In this document: in pieces, positions 25,687-35,211 of the stretch
Layout of the letters: every line of letters begins with the position of its first letter
Numbering within the stretch: the first letter of the stretch is position 1
Assembly: GCA_050944435.1 (NCBI GenBank)
Contig: JBMNRB010000001.1
Coordinates: 1-64,000 of the forward strand
Direction: 5' to 3'
DNA from: Ruminococcus_G sp050944435
GTDB lineage: Bacteria; Bacillota; Clostridia; Lachnospirales; Lachnospiraceae
DNA length: 64,000 nucleotides
The notes under the pieces: model-generated
The model's database searches: none
Seen by the model: only the letters and a program-made list of their open reading frames with translations
Told to the model about the DNA's origin: nothing
Program-made: the position numbers and the translations under genes

Positions 25687-26604
25687 GTGGAAGAACTGAA
25701 ATTTTTAGAAGAACAGGGCGTCAGCCCCAGAATGATTGAAGAGGTCAGAAAATACAGGGAAGAATTTCCGGTGGATGAAGCGGTAAAGTACAGAATTGTA
25801 AAACCTTTAATTCCTTTTTACGGAAAGGAAATTCTGGAAATGGCCATTGCCGCCCTGCTCCAGGGGGAAAATCTTTTGCTGACCGGTTCCAAAGCGACGG
25901 GAAAAAATGTGCTGGCGGAAAACCTGGCTTACATATTCAACCGGCCTTCCTACAATATATCTTTTCATGTCAATACCAGCAGCAGTGATCTGATCGGTAC
26001 GGATACCTTTGTGGATAATCAGGTACAGCTGCGTAAAGGCAGCATCTATCTCTGCGCCCAGTATGGCGGTTTCGGCATTCTGGATGAGGTGAATATGGCG
26101 AAAAATGACGCTGTGTCGGTTCTCCATGCCACGCTGGACTATCGAAGAAGCATAGACGTGCCTGGGTACGATAAGATCATGCTGCACCCGGCGGCGCGAT
26201 TCATTGGAACGATGAATTACGGCTATGCCGGGACGAAGGAACTGAACGAGGCGCTGGTATCCCGTTTTATGGTGATTGATATGCCCCAGCAGAACCATGA
26301 TACTTTACAGAAAGTATTTCACGAATTTTTCCCGGACGGAAAAGAGGAGGCGATGGAGCAGCTGATCGGGCTGTTTCTGGATCTGCAGCTAAAGGCCCAA
26401 AATGGTGAAATTTCCACCAAGGCACTGGATCTTCGGGGAATGCTGGCGGCGGTCAAAACCATACGCTGCGGTCTTTCGCCGGCGCTGGCTGTCCGTATGG
26501 GAATTGTAAATAAAAGTTTCGATACATTTGAAAAAGAGATTATCGACGATGTGGTGATGACCAGAATACCGGATGACTGGACGGAAGAGGACGTATTTGT
26601 CTGA
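25687..26604 (+). CDS. MoxR/NorQ-type AAA+ ATPase
   Basis: A 305-residue AAA_5 ATPase starting at GTG behind GAGAGGT. Walker A is GSKATGKN (about residues 62-69), with Asn in the last position where Ser/Thr is usual. Walker B is GFGILDEVNMA, sensor 1 is FIGTMNYGY, and the arginine finger region is EALVSRF. Such ATPases act with VWA-domain proteins to insert metals or remodel enzyme complexes, and its VWA partner begins 11 nt downstream. The client is unknown; adjacency to glnN makes glutamine synthetase a candidate. Confidence 0.85.
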   Translation: MEELKFLEEQGVSPRMIEEVRKYREEFPVDEAVKYRIVKPLIPFYGKEILEMAIAALLQGENLLLTGSKATGKNVLAENLAYIFNRPSYNISFHVNTSSSDLIGTDTFVDNQVQLRKGSIYLCAQYGGFGILDEVNMAKNDAVSVLHATLDYRRSIDVPGYDKIMLHPAARFIGTMNYGYAGTKELNEALVSRFMVIDMPQQNHDTLQKVFHEFFPDGKEEAMEQLIGLFLDLQLKAQNGEISTKALDLRGMLAAVKTIRCGLSPALAVRMGIVNKSFDTFEKEIIDDVVMTRIPDDWTEEDVFV

Positions 26605-26615
26605 GAGGACATCAT

Positions 26616-28397
26616 ATGAGTGATTTGATGAAAGAAGAGTACCAGCTGGAAATCGAAAATCGTATTAAAAATCTAATATGGACGGTGTGCGGAGACTATA
26701 CTCTGGAAGCCAGACCGGATGTGGAAGGTTTTCTGAAATCCCGGTATATTGCTCTCTATGACGGAATCAAGCAGGGGGCGTTTGCAAAGTATTATAACAA
26801 GGAAGAATTGAGTCTGTATCTGGTGAAAAAGCTTTTTGTTCATGCCCATGAGGATGCTCTGGTGAATATTGCCCAGCTCTGTATTGAGGAAGCTGTAGAG
26901 GATAAGATCGCAAAGGAACGCTCCGGTGTGAAGGCAGTACAGAAGAAGGCCTTTCTGGACACTTTGGAATTTGACTTTTCTTCCCTGGTAAAAAGTGAAA
27001 TAGGACAGTTGAAAATCGCATTGTTTCGGGAAAAAATCCAGGGAGAATATGTGGTCAGCAATGTGATCCGGAAAAAGATGGAGCAGCTTTATGAGGTAAA
27101 ACAGGCAAAAACAACCCGACAGGTGATCGAGAAAATCGACCAGCTTTATAATCTGTGGATGGAACCGGGATATGAAGAAAAATACGGTACTTTGGAACAG
27201 ATTCTTTCAGTGTCGCTGGAGGAGATTGCTTCTTATAAGTGGAAAGATTTTCTGTCAGAAGAGATGTATGAAGACAATCTGGAAGCTTATCTGGAACGGA
27301 TTGCCAGGGAAATGACCTCCACCCGTTCTCCGGAAGACGAGGCGAAAGATCAGGAGAAAGCAGAAGGCGTACGGCAGAAAAAGATTACGCTGGTGGATGA
27401 AGAAACACTGCAGAAAGCATATTCCTACGTGGAACTGAATTTCGGCAGGACGTATCTGTCGCCGCTGGAGGAGAAGCGAATAAATTTCCAAAACTGCAAA
27501 GGAATCCATGGGGACTGCAGTCTGTACTTTACCGAGGGAATTTTACGAAATCCGGTGGCGCGGAATTATCAGTATGAATATGCCAGAAAGCAGAAATCAA
27601 AAAATAAATATGCCTATTACGATCACCACAGAGTGGTGAAAAGAAATATCCAGCTGCTGACGGACGTGGTGAAGAAAGCCATCGTTCTGCGGGATGAAAC
27701 TTCGGAAAGCATCTGCGACAGAGGGACGCTGATTCCCGCCAGACTGTGGAAAGTGGGCAGGACGAAGGACGCAAAGCTTTTTAAAAAGGAAGACAAAAGC
27801 AGCCGTCAGGATTTCGTGGTGGATATTTTGATTGATTCCAGCGGTTCTCAAAGGCAGCGCCAGGAAAAAGTGGTGCTGCAGGCGTATATTATCATGGAGG
27901 CTTTGAGCAATGTGGGGATTCCCCATCGGGTAACCAGCTTTTGTACTTTTTGGGATTATACCATATTGCAGAGGTATCGGGAATATGACGACGGGAGAGA
28001 AGAAAACGAAAGAATTTTTGAATTTACCACTTCCTCCAATAATCGGGACGGACTTGCGATAAAGGCCATATCTCAGGAACTGATAAACCGGGAAGAGGAA
28101 AAGAAAATTCTGATTATTTTAAGCGACGGCCGTCCCTATGACGTTATCATCAACCGCCCCAATGCCAGAAATCCCAAGCCTTATCAGGGAGATTACGCCA
28201 TTAAAGATACGGGATTTGAAGTGCGAAAACTGAGAAATCAGGGAATCAGTGTGCTGGGCGTTTTTGCGGGAGAGGAAAAGGATCTGGAGGCGGAAAAGAA
28301 AATATTCGGAAAAGACTTTGCATATATTCGCGATATCGGAAATTTTTCGAAAATTGTGGGAAGATATTTAAAGAAGCAATTGGAAGAAAACGGCTGA
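26616..28397 (+). CDS. VWA-domain (NorD/CobT-like) protein
   Basis: A 593-residue protein. A long helical N-terminal part (about 1-390) precedes a C-terminal von Willebrand A domain with the MIDAS motif DILIDSSGSQ (DxSxS), a distal Thr (TTSSNNRDG) and ILIILSDGRPYD. NorD and CobT-like proteins pair with MoxR/NorQ ATPases to load metals or activate enzymes. Its start overlaps the AAA+ gene's end through a shared GAGAGGA ribosome binding site. A strong terminator follows at 28422. Confidence 0.83.
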   Translation: MSDLMKEEYQLEIENRIKNLIWTVCGDYTLEARPDVEGFLKSRYIALYDGIKQGAFAKYYNKEELSLYLVKKLFVHAHEDALVNIAQLCIEEAVEDKIAKERSGVKAVQKKAFLDTLEFDFSSLVKSEIGQLKIALFREKIQGEYVVSNVIRKKMEQLYEVKQAKTTRQVIEKIDQLYNLWMEPGYEEKYGTLEQILSVSLEEIASYKWKDFLSEEMYEDNLEAYLERIAREMTSTRSPEDEAKDQEKAEGVRQKKITLVDEETLQKAYSYVELNFGRTYLSPLEEKRINFQNCKGIHGDCSLYFTEGILRNPVARNYQYEYARKQKSKNKYAYYDHHRVVKRNIQLLTDVVKKAIVLRDETSESICDRGTLIPARLWKVGRTKDAKLFKKEDKSSRQDFVVDILIDSSGSQRQRQEKVVLQAYIIMEALSNVGIPHRVTSFCTFWDYTILQRYREYDDGREENERIFEFTTSSNNRDGLAIKAISQELINREEEKKILIILSDGRPYDVIINRPNARNPKPYQGDYAIKDTGFEVRKLRNQGISVLGVFAGEEKDLEAEKKIFGKDFAYIRDIGNFSKIVGRYLKKQLEENG

Positions 28398-28421
28398 GAA
28401 AAACGGAATAAATTTCAAGGA

Positions 28422-28456
28422 ATTACAGATACTTACAGGGTATCTGTAATTTTTTT
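28422..28456 (+). terminator. Terminator of the glnN-MoxR-VWA operon
   Basis: ATTACAGATAC (28422-28432) and GTATCTGTAAT (28440-28450) form a perfect 11-bp stem with a 7-nt loop and run into a T tract to 28456. Confidence 0.9.
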
Positions 28457-28472
28457 CTGAAAAGAGGACTTT

Positions 28473-29303
28473 ATGAGGAGAAAAGATTATGTTCTTATCA
28501 TCCTGGGAACGGCGGTGATGGCGGTTTCCATTAACTCGGTTTTTGATCCGCTGGGAATGGTGACGGGAGGTTTCAGCGGTCTTGCCATTGTGGTGAAAGA
28601 GATGACGGGGATTCCGCTGGGAATCACCATGCTGATTTTAAATATTCCGCTGTTTCTGGCTGCATTTAAAATAAAAGGCTTTCATTTCCTGAAACGGTCT
28701 CTGGCGGGGATGATCAGCCTGTCATTCTGGCTTCTGGCGCTTCCGGGGATCCCGATGGTGAAAGAGGATATGATGCTGGCGGCTTTTTGCGGAGGCGTTC
28801 TGCAGGGAGCCGGTATCGGTCTTACGTTTATGGGACATGGAACCACCGGCGGCAGCGATATGGCGGCCGTCTTAATACAGAAAAAAATTCCCTGGTATCC
28901 GGTGGCAAAAATCATGCAGGCAATCGACTGGGTGATTGTTGTGATCGGCGCCCTGGTATTTGGATTTTCCATGGTTCTGTACAGCGCCGTTGCAATCTTT
29001 ATCATTGCAAAAGTCAGCGATACCATAATTGAGGGGTTGAAATTTTCCAAAGCAGCGTTTATTATATCTGAGAAGCATGAAGCTGTGACTTTGGCCATAA
29101 TGGAGGAGCTGCAGCGGGGAATGACGAAAATTCCGATCCGGGGAGGCTACTCCGGAAAGGATAAAATCATGTTGTTTTGCGTCGTTCCAAGGAAACAGAT
29201 TGCTTTTCTGAAGGACATTGTCCATCGTATCGACGGGCAGGCATTCGTGGTGGTTACGGATGCGAGAGAGGTTCTGGGAGAGGGCTTTTTGCAATATGAA
29301 TAA
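28473..29303 (+). CDS. YitT family membrane protein
   Basis: A 276-residue membrane protein with five predicted helices in the first 190 residues (FDPLGMVTGGFSGLAIVVKEMTGIPLG is the family block) and a soluble C-terminal DUF2179 domain (IISEKHEAVTLAIMEELQRGMTKIPIRGGYSGKDKIMLFCVVPRKQI). The function is not established. AGAGGA precedes the ATG. Confidence 0.87.
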   Translation: MRRKDYVLIILGTAVMAVSINSVFDPLGMVTGGFSGLAIVVKEMTGIPLGITMLILNIPLFLAAFKIKGFHFLKRSLAGMISLSFWLLALPGIPMVKEDMMLAAFCGGVLQGAGIGLTFMGHGTTGGSDMAAVLIQKKIPWYPVAKIMQAIDWVIVVIGALVFGFSMVLYSAVAIFIIAKVSDTIIEGLKFSKAAFIISEKHEAVTLAIMEELQRGMTKIPIRGGYSGKDKIMLFCVVPRKQIAFLKDIVHRIDGQAFVVVTDAREVLGEGFLQYE

Positions 29304-29413
29304 AAAAATATAAAAAAATTGTTAAAAATTCCGTATTTTCTCTTTCCTTTTTTGTGAATTTGTATTAAAATATACTCTAGGGATTTCATAAAAAATGCAA
29401 AGGGAGTAAGAAA

Positions 29414-30499
29414 ATGATTTCAAACCAGATACTTCAGAATACAATTGAAGGGCTGAAAGCAATATCCAGAGTGGATATGTGTCTGATGGATGTTGAAGGA
29501 AAAGTCCTGGTGTCAACTTTTGCAGAACCGGTTGCTACCGGCAGTGAAGTCATGGATTTTGTGGAATCGCAGGCGGACAGCCAGATTATTAAAGGATTTC
29601 AGTATTTTAAAGTTTATGACGAACATCAGCTGGAATACGTACTGGTGGTCAACGGCAGCGACGATCTTTTTATGATCGGCAAACTGGCGGCGTTCCAGAT
29701 AGAAAATCTTCTGATTGCATACAAGGAGCGGTTTGATAAGGATAATTTTATAAAAAATTTGCTTTTGGATAATCTGCTTCTGGTGGATATTTATAACCGG
29801 GCGAAAAAGTTACATATTGATGTGAATGCCAGGAGAGTCGTTTTTATTCTGGAAACAGACCAGAGTAAAGATTATAATCTTCTGGAGTGTATCAAGAATA
29901 TGTTCCACGGAAAAAACGGCGACTTTATCACTGCTGTGGATGAAAAGAATATTATTATTGTCAAAGAGCTTTCTGAAACAGAAGGATACGAAGAGATGAA
30001 CAGGCTGGCCGCATCTATTCTTGATACCATAGGCAGAAGTTCCGACGGAAGCACTCACATTGCATACGGCACCATTGTAAAAGAATTAAAAGAGGTTTCC
30101 CGTTCCTATAAAGAGGCGCGGACCGCTTTGGATGTGGGAAAAATTTTCTTCAGCGACAGGGATGTGTTTGCTTACAGCGCCCTGGGCATCGGCCGTCTGA
30201 TCTATCAGCTGCCGATTCCGCTGTGCAAAATGTTTATCAAAGAAATTTTTGCCGATAAGTCGCCGGATGACTTTGATGAGGAGACGCTGGTGACCATCAA
30301 TAAATTTTTTGAAAACAGCCTGAATGTTTCCGAGACCTCTAGACAACTGTATATCCACAGGAATACACTGGTTTATCGTCTGGACAAGCTTCAAAAGAGT
30401 ACAGGCCTGGATCTGCGTGTCTTTGAAGATGCTATTACTTTTAAGATTGCGCTGATGGTCGTACGTTACATGCAGTATATGGAAACTTTGGACTATTAG
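29414..30499 (+). CDS. PucR/CdaR-type transcriptional regulator
   Basis: A 361-residue regulator. The N-terminal sugar-diacid-recognition-like part (QNTIEGLKAISRVDMCLMDVEGKVLVST) precedes a GGDEF-like middle region and a C-terminal PucR HTH_30 (FFENSLNVSETSRQLYIHRNTLVYRLDKLQKSTGLDLR). CdaR and PucR proteins activate diacid or purine genes, but none lie nearby. It is immediately upstream of ftsE, with only 38 nt between, so read-through is possible. RBS: AAGGGAG. Confidence 0.83.
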   Translation: MISNQILQNTIEGLKAISRVDMCLMDVEGKVLVSTFAEPVATGSEVMDFVESQADSQIIKGFQYFKVYDEHQLEYVLVVNGSDDLFMIGKLAAFQIENLLIAYKERFDKDNFIKNLLLDNLLLVDIYNRAKKLHIDVNARRVVFILETDQSKDYNLLECIKNMFHGKNGDFITAVDEKNIIIVKELSETEGYEEMNRLAASILDTIGRSSDGSTHIAYGTIVKELKEVSRSYKEARTALDVGKIFFSDRDVFAYSALGIGRLIYQLPIPLCKMFIKEIFADKSPDDFDEETLVTINKFFENSLNVSETSRQLYIHRNTLVYRLDKLQKSTGLDLRVFEDAITFKIALMVVRYMQYMETLDY

Positions 30500-30537
30500 T
30501 GTACGGGCTGCCGTGCACAGTATAGCAGGAGGAGCTT

Positions 30538-31221
30538 ATGATTACGTTAAAAAACGTAAGCAAATCTTACGGCAAAGGCCAGCCGGCCATTGACCATATG
30601 GATTTGCAGATTGATAAGGGGGAATTTGTTTTCGTCGTGGGAAACAGTGGATCCGGGAAATCCACTCTGATCAAGCTTCTGTTAAAAGAGCTGGAACCCA
30701 CGGAAGGAACCATTGAAGTAAATGGTCAGGTACTGAATAAATTAAAACGCAGAAAAGTTCCGAAATATCGACGCGGCGTAGGCGTGGTGTTTCAGGATTT
30801 CCGTCTGCTGAAGGACCGCAATGTATACGAAAATGTGGCCTTTGCGCAGAGGGTTATCGAGCGGCCCAACCGTGTGATTAAAAAGCGTGTACCGGAGGTG
30901 CTGACTCTGGTGGGACTGGCAGAAAAATATAAGTCCTATCCCAGAGAACTTTCAGGGGGAGAGCAGCAGCGAGTGGCGCTGGCGAGAGCGCTGGTAAACC
31001 GGCCGGATATTCTTCTTGCCGATGAGCCCACTGGAAATCTGGATCCCAAAACTTCTTTTGAGATCATGAAACTTCTGGAAGAAATTAACGAGCGGGGAAC
31101 CACCGTTCTTGTCGTTACTCATAACCGTGAAATCGTAAATGCCTTTAAAAAGAGGGTTATTGCGATGAAGAAAGGCGTCATTGTAAGCGACGAACAAGAA
31201 GGTGAATATCATGCGAATTAG
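30538..31221 (+). CDS. ftsE: Cell division ATPase FtsE
   Basis: A 227-residue ABC ATPase. Walker A is GNSGSGKST (36-44), signature LSGGEQQ, Walker B ILLADEPTGNLD. FtsE and FtsX form a membrane complex that activates peptidoglycan hydrolases at division or elongation sites. AGGAGG lies 5 nt before the ATG. The gene overlaps ftsX by 11 nt. Confidence 0.95.
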   Translation: MITLKNVSKSYGKGQPAIDHMDLQIDKGEFVFVVGNSGSGKSTLIKLLLKELEPTEGTIEVNGQVLNKLKRRKVPKYRRGVGVVFQDFRLLKDRNVYENVAFAQRVIERPNRVIKKRVPEVLTLVGLAEKYKSYPRELSGGEQQRVALARALVNRPDILLADEPTGNLDPKTSFEIMKLLEEINERGTTVLVVTHNREIVNAFKKRVIAMKKGVIVSDEQEGEYHAN

Positions 31222-32119
31222 TACGATCGGCTATAATGCAAAACAGGGCGTAGTGAATATTGGGAGAAATATTATATTTTCTCTGGCTTCCATAGCCACC
31301 ATAGCAGCCTGTGTTTTTCTGTTTGGCCTGGTGTTCTCCATCGTTATCAATTTCAATTACATAGTGAAAAATGTGGAAGAAGGCGTCACCATGACGGTCT
31401 TTTTTGAGGACGGTGTGGATCAGGCGACCATCGATGCGGTGGGAGAACAGATCAATGCTCTTAACGGAGTGACCGACGTCAAATACGTATCGGCCCAGGA
31501 GGCCTGGGAAGAATTTCAGGAGGAATATTTTGAAGGGGCGGAAGACGCCGCGGAAGGTTTCCAGAATGATAATCCGTTGAGCAATAAGGCAAACTATGAA
31601 GTGACGGTGGACAGAATTGAAGACCAGGAGGCGGTGGCAAAGGAAATCGAAGGGATGGACGGCGTCAGCAATGTGAATCATTCCGAAGGAGCAGTGAACA
31701 CATTGACCACCTTTAACCGGCTGCTGGGAACCATATCCCTTGCGGTGATCATTATCCTGTTTGCCGTAGCTATCTTTTTGATCAGCAATACCATTTCTGT
31801 AGGTATTGCCGTACGAAGAGAAGAGATCGGGATTATGAAGCTGATTGGAGCTACCAACGGCTTTGTAAGAGCTCCCTTTATCATTGAAGGTCTGCTGATT
31901 GGTCTGATTGGAGCAGTGATTCCGCTGGTTATCCTGTATTTCATGTATAACAGAGCGGTAACGTATATTCTGGAAAAATTCAATATTCTCAGCGATATTG
32001 TTTCCTTCCTGGCAGCGAGACAGGTATTCGAAGTATTGATACCGGCCGGACTGATTCTGGGAATGGGCATTGGATTTATAGGAAGCGCCATTACCATCCG
32101 CAAACATTTGAAAGTATAA
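31211..32119 (+). CDS. ftsX: Cell division membrane protein FtsX
   Basis: A 302-residue membrane protein with the FtsX topology: N-terminal cytoplasmic RISTIGYNAKQG, TM1 at about 22-45, a large extracellular loop (NVEEGVTMTVFFEDGVD ... DQEAVAKEIEGMDGVS), then three C-terminal helices with the IAVRREEIGIMKLIGATNGFVRAPFIIEG loop. GTG at 31202 is in frame, but ATG 31211 with AAGGTGA upstream fits better. It partners FtsE. Confidence 0.93.
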   Translation: MRISTIGYNAKQGVVNIGRNIIFSLASIATIAACVFLFGLVFSIVINFNYIVKNVEEGVTMTVFFEDGVDQATIDAVGEQINALNGVTDVKYVSAQEAWEEFQEEYFEGAEDAAEGFQNDNPLSNKANYEVTVDRIEDQEAVAKEIEGMDGVSNVNHSEGAVNTLTTFNRLLGTISLAVIIILFAVAIFLISNTISVGIAVRREEIGIMKLIGATNGFVRAPFIIEGLLIGLIGAVIPLVILYFMYNRAVTYILEKFNILSDIVSFLAARQVFEVLIPAGLILGMGIGFIGSAITIRKHLKV

Positions 32120-32154
32120 AGCAGCAGAGAAATCATACAATAATATGAGAAGAG

Positions 32155-32185
32155 AGCTTCAAAAGATATCTTATCTTTTGAAGCT
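32155..32185 (+). terminator. Hairpin after ftsX
   Basis: AGCTTCAAAAGATA (32155-32168) and TATCTTTTGAAGCT (32172-32185) form a perfect 14-bp stem with a 3-nt loop. Only a short T run follows, so it may partly terminate before the downstream protease. Confidence 0.6.
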
Positions 32186-32206
32186 TTCCCAATTTATGGA
32201 GAGACT

Positions 32207-33382
32207 ATGGCGAGTAAGAAGAGAAAAAATATTATATGTTTTGCGGCAGGCGTCATAGTGACGGCGGCCGTCATCCTGGGATACCGTTTTGTCTCCGGGT
32301 GCATTGCTGATGTTACGGGGAAATCTGTTCCCGGCAGCGCGGCTTCGGAACAGAAAATAGAAGAAATCTGTAATATTATCGATGAACAGTACCTGTTTGA
32401 AAAAGAAGATTCAAATTTGGCGGAAAGTATGTATGCCGGTCTTCTGGAGGGGCTGGAGGATCCCTATTCCTGCTATTATACCAGGGAAGAATATGAATCG
32501 GTAAGCCAAAGCAATGAAGGCCATTATGAAGGAATCGGTGTGGTTCTGATGCAGGATGCTGATACAGGCGCGGCAACGGTGGCCTACTGCTATGAGGACG
32601 GTCCCGCCAGCAAAGCAGGGGTGCAGCAGGGGGATGTGATCAGCGAGGTTAACGGCGAATCAGTGGAAGGCATGGAACTTTCGGAAATTTCCGGTATGAT
32701 TCAGGAAAGCGAATCGGTTATCTCCATGACCATATACAGGGAAAGTCAGAAGCAGTATCTGGAAGTGAAAGTGACCAAGGAGGATGTGGAAATACCTTCC
32801 GTGAGTCACGAAATGAAAGAAGACAAGACGGGATACATTGCGATCAATCAGTTTACCGCTGTGACGGCGGAGCAGTTTAAAGAAGCATATCAGGATCTTC
32901 AGGATCAGGGAATGGAAAGTCTCATTGTGGATCTCAGAGATAATCCGGGAGGACTTTTGGACGGCGTCTGCGATACGCTGAACAGTTTTATGCCGGAAGG
33001 ATTGCTGGTATATACGGAGGATAAAAAGGGAAACCGGGAAGAGTACTTTTCTGAAGGGGAAACCCCCATTGAAGTGCCGCTGGCGGTTCTGGTAAACGAG
33101 AACAGCGCCAGCGCCGCAGAGATTTTTGCAGGGGCGGTGCAGGATCATAACGTGGGGACTCTGGTGGGAACCACCACTTACGGAAAAGGCATCGTTCAGA
33201 AAACCTTTGGACTCAGCGATGGCAGTGTGATCAAACTGACGATTTCCAGTTATTATACCCCCAACGGAGAGAATATCCATGGGAAAGGAATTGAGCCGGA
33301 CATTACAGTGGAACAGCCGGAGGATACGCAGGAAGATGTTCAGCTTCAAAAAGCCATGGAGATACTTAGGCGTGGGAATTGA
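32207..33382 (+). CDS. S41 C-terminal processing protease (CtpA/CtpB-like)
   Basis: A 391-residue secreted or membrane-anchored serine protease. It has an N-terminal membrane segment (about 8-27), a PDZ domain (GIGVVLMQDADTGAATVAYCYEDGPASKAGVQQGDVISEVNGESVEGM) and the tail-protease core. The nucleophile lies in NENSASAAEIF (Ser300/302 region) and the general-base Lys in TTYGKGIVQ. ftsE-ftsX followed by ctpB is also the order in Bacillus subtilis. The role is probably processing of extracytoplasmic proteins linked to cell-wall growth or sporulation signalling. Confidence 0.9.
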   Translation: MASKKRKNIICFAAGVIVTAAVILGYRFVSGCIADVTGKSVPGSAASEQKIEEICNIIDEQYLFEKEDSNLAESMYAGLLEGLEDPYSCYYTREEYESVSQSNEGHYEGIGVVLMQDADTGAATVAYCYEDGPASKAGVQQGDVISEVNGESVEGMELSEISGMIQESESVISMTIYRESQKQYLEVKVTKEDVEIPSVSHEMKEDKTGYIAINQFTAVTAEQFKEAYQDLQDQGMESLIVDLRDNPGGLLDGVCDTLNSFMPEGLLVYTEDKKGNREEYFSEGETPIEVPLAVLVNENSASAAEIFAGAVQDHNVGTLVGTTTYGKGIVQKTFGLSDGSVIKLTISSYYTPNGENIHGKGIEPDITVEQPEDTQEDVQLQKAMEILRRGN

Positions 33383-33433
33383 ATTTGTGAATGAAAAATG
33401 ATATGATAAACAAAAAATATAAGGGAGAAAGCG

Positions 33434-34303
33434 ATGAAAGATTTTTTGATAACGACGGATAATATGGCGGATCTTCCCTCTTCCTATTACGAGGAAAATC
33501 AGATCCCGTATATGTTTTTGACGTATACCATGGATGGTGTTACTTATCACAGAGAGGATCAGCTTTCCAGCGAAGAGTTTTACCGGCGTATGCGCGAAGG
33601 ATCCATGCCCACCACTTCCCAGGCCAATGCAGAGGAGGCGAAGCAATTATGGAGACCATGGCTGGAAAAAGGATTTGATGTTCTCCACATTGCTTTTTCC
33701 TCGGGGTTAAGCGGGACTTATAACAGTTGTCGTCTGGCGGTAGAGGAATTGAAAGAAGAATATCCGGATCAGAGGGTGATTGTAATTGATTCTCTTTGCG
33801 CATCTCTGGGACAGGGGTTATACGTGGATTATGCCGTGCGGATGAAAAAAGAAGGAAAAACCATGGAAGAAATCAGGGAATGGCTAGAAGAGAAAAAGCT
33901 TAATCTCTGCCATGTATTTACCGTAGACGATCTGTTCCATCTCCACAGAGGAGGCCGGGTCTCCAAAATGACAGCGGTGCTGGGAACCATGATCAACATC
34001 AAACCGGTGCTTCATGTGGACAATGAAGGCCATTTGATTGCGGTGGGAAAAGTTCGGGGAAGGAAACGTTCTCTGATGAAACTGGTAGATATGATGGAGG
34101 AACGGCTTCAGGGCTGCAGTGAGAAAAACGACCGGGTATTTATCAGCCATGGAGATTGTCTGGAAGAAGCCCAATATGTGGCGAGACTGGTAAGGGAACG
34201 CTTCGGAATCGAGGATATTCTGATTAATCCGGTGGGAGCTACCATAGGCGCCCATTCCGGTCCGGGGACGATGGCATTGTTCTTTCTGGGAAAATATCGT
34301 TAA
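33434..34303 (+). CDS. DegV family fatty-acid-binding protein
   Basis: A 289-residue DegV protein. It begins FLITTDNMADLPSSYYEENQI, then has TSQANAEEA, FSSGLSGTYNSC, the LHRGGRVSKMTAVLGTMINIKPVL block and the GATIGAHSGPGTMALFF end. DegV/FakB proteins bind fatty acids for acyl-phosphate formation by FakA, which is not in this window. AGGGAG lies 7 nt before the ATG. Confidence 0.92.
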   Translation: MKDFLITTDNMADLPSSYYEENQIPYMFLTYTMDGVTYHREDQLSSEEFYRRMREGSMPTTSQANAEEAKQLWRPWLEKGFDVLHIAFSSGLSGTYNSCRLAVEELKEEYPDQRVIVIDSLCASLGQGLYVDYAVRMKKEGKTMEEIREWLEEKKLNLCHVFTVDDLFHLHRGGRVSKMTAVLGTMINIKPVLHVDNEGHLIAVGKVRGRKRSLMKLVDMMEERLQGCSEKNDRVFISHGDCLEEAQYVARLVRERFGIEDILINPVGATIGAHSGPGTMALFFLGKYR

Positions 34304-34310
34304 ATAGTTG

Positions 34311-34341
34311 GGGCAGCTGTTGGAAAACAGCCGCCCTTTTT
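34311..34341 (+). terminator. Terminator after degV-family gene
   Basis: GGGCAGCTGTT (34311-34321) and AACAGCCGCCC (34326-34336) pair with one A-C mismatch and a 4-nt loop, followed by five Ts. The stop codon of the convergent deacetylase lies at its right edge. Confidence 0.82.
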
Positions 34342-35128
34342 AAGATATTTGATCCAGAGCTCCAAAGGAATAACCCATTTCTTCCCATCTGGTCAGAAGG
34401 TCATCGAGAATTTCCGCATTGGTCCGGGAGGTGCTGTGCAGCAGAACGATGGCGCCGGGATGTATACGGGTCAGAAGCTTATCGAAGGCCTCTTCCCTGG
34501 TGGGCTGATCGTCTTCGTACCAGTCCACATAGGCAAGACTCCAGAAAAAAGTTTTATAGCCCAGTTCCTTTGCCATTTTCAGATTGGCTTCACTGTATTT
34601 TCCCTGGGGCGGCCGGTAAAATTTCGTCATCGGTTTGCCGGTCACCTCTTCGTAGAGTGCTTCCACATCCTGAAGTTCCCGGGAAAAATCTTTCATTGTG
34701 GAAATTTCAGACATATTTGGATGATGGAAGGTATGATTTCCAACGGTATGGCCTTCGGAAACCATACGTTTTACCAGATCGGGACAGGAAGTCAGATAAT
34801 TGCCCACTACAAAAAAAGTGGCGGATACGTTATGCTTTTTCAGCGCATCCAGTATGGACGGAGTGTTTCCGTTTTCATAGCCGGCGTCAAAGGTGAGATA
34901 GATGATTTTTTCATCGGTATCGTCCATATAGCAGGCATTGTATTCTTTAAGTTGATCAGATGTGGCGTTTCCCGAAGGAGCTTCGCCTTCTTCAGGGAAA
35001 CTTAAGCCCCAGTTGCCTTCAGCGGAAACGGGAAGTGTGTCGGGGAGAGGAGAAAAACAAAAAGCAAGCAGCTGTCCGGTCAGGAGCGCAGCGGCGAATA
35101 GAAGGGTTACATTGATAAATTTTTTCAT
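34340..35128 (-). CDS. PdaA-like polysaccharide deacetylase
   Basis: A 262-residue secreted NodB-domain enzyme. An N-terminal signal segment (KKFINVTLLFAAALLTGQLLAFCF) precedes the catalytic domain: motif 1 TFDAGYENGNT, motif 2 HTVGNHTFHHP, motif 3 FYRPPQGKYSEANL, and LLHSTS near the end. The TFDxGYENG form resembles the spore-cortex deacetylase PdaA of sporulating Firmicutes, which acts on muramic residues. No clear ribosome binding site precedes the ATG, though the signal peptide supports this start. Confidence 0.85.
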   Translation of the reverse strand: MKKFINVTLLFAAALLTGQLLAFCFSPLPDTLPVSAEGNWGLSFPEEGEAPSGNATSDQLKEYNACYMDDTDEKIIYLTFDAGYENGNTPSILDALKKHNVSATFFVVGNYLTSCPDLVKRMVSEGHTVGNHTFHHPNMSEISTMKDFSRELQDVEALYEEVTGKPMTKFYRPPQGKYSEANLKMAKELGYKTFFWSLAYVDWYEDDQPTREEAFDKLLTRIHPGAIVLLHSTSRTNAEILDDLLTRWEEMGYSFGALDQIS

Positions 35129-35211
35129 GAAATATGAAAGTGATTGATTTTAGTTATGTATATGAGAGAAAAGAAAATTTCATACATAAGACGGCAGGAG
35201 GAAGAGCATTT

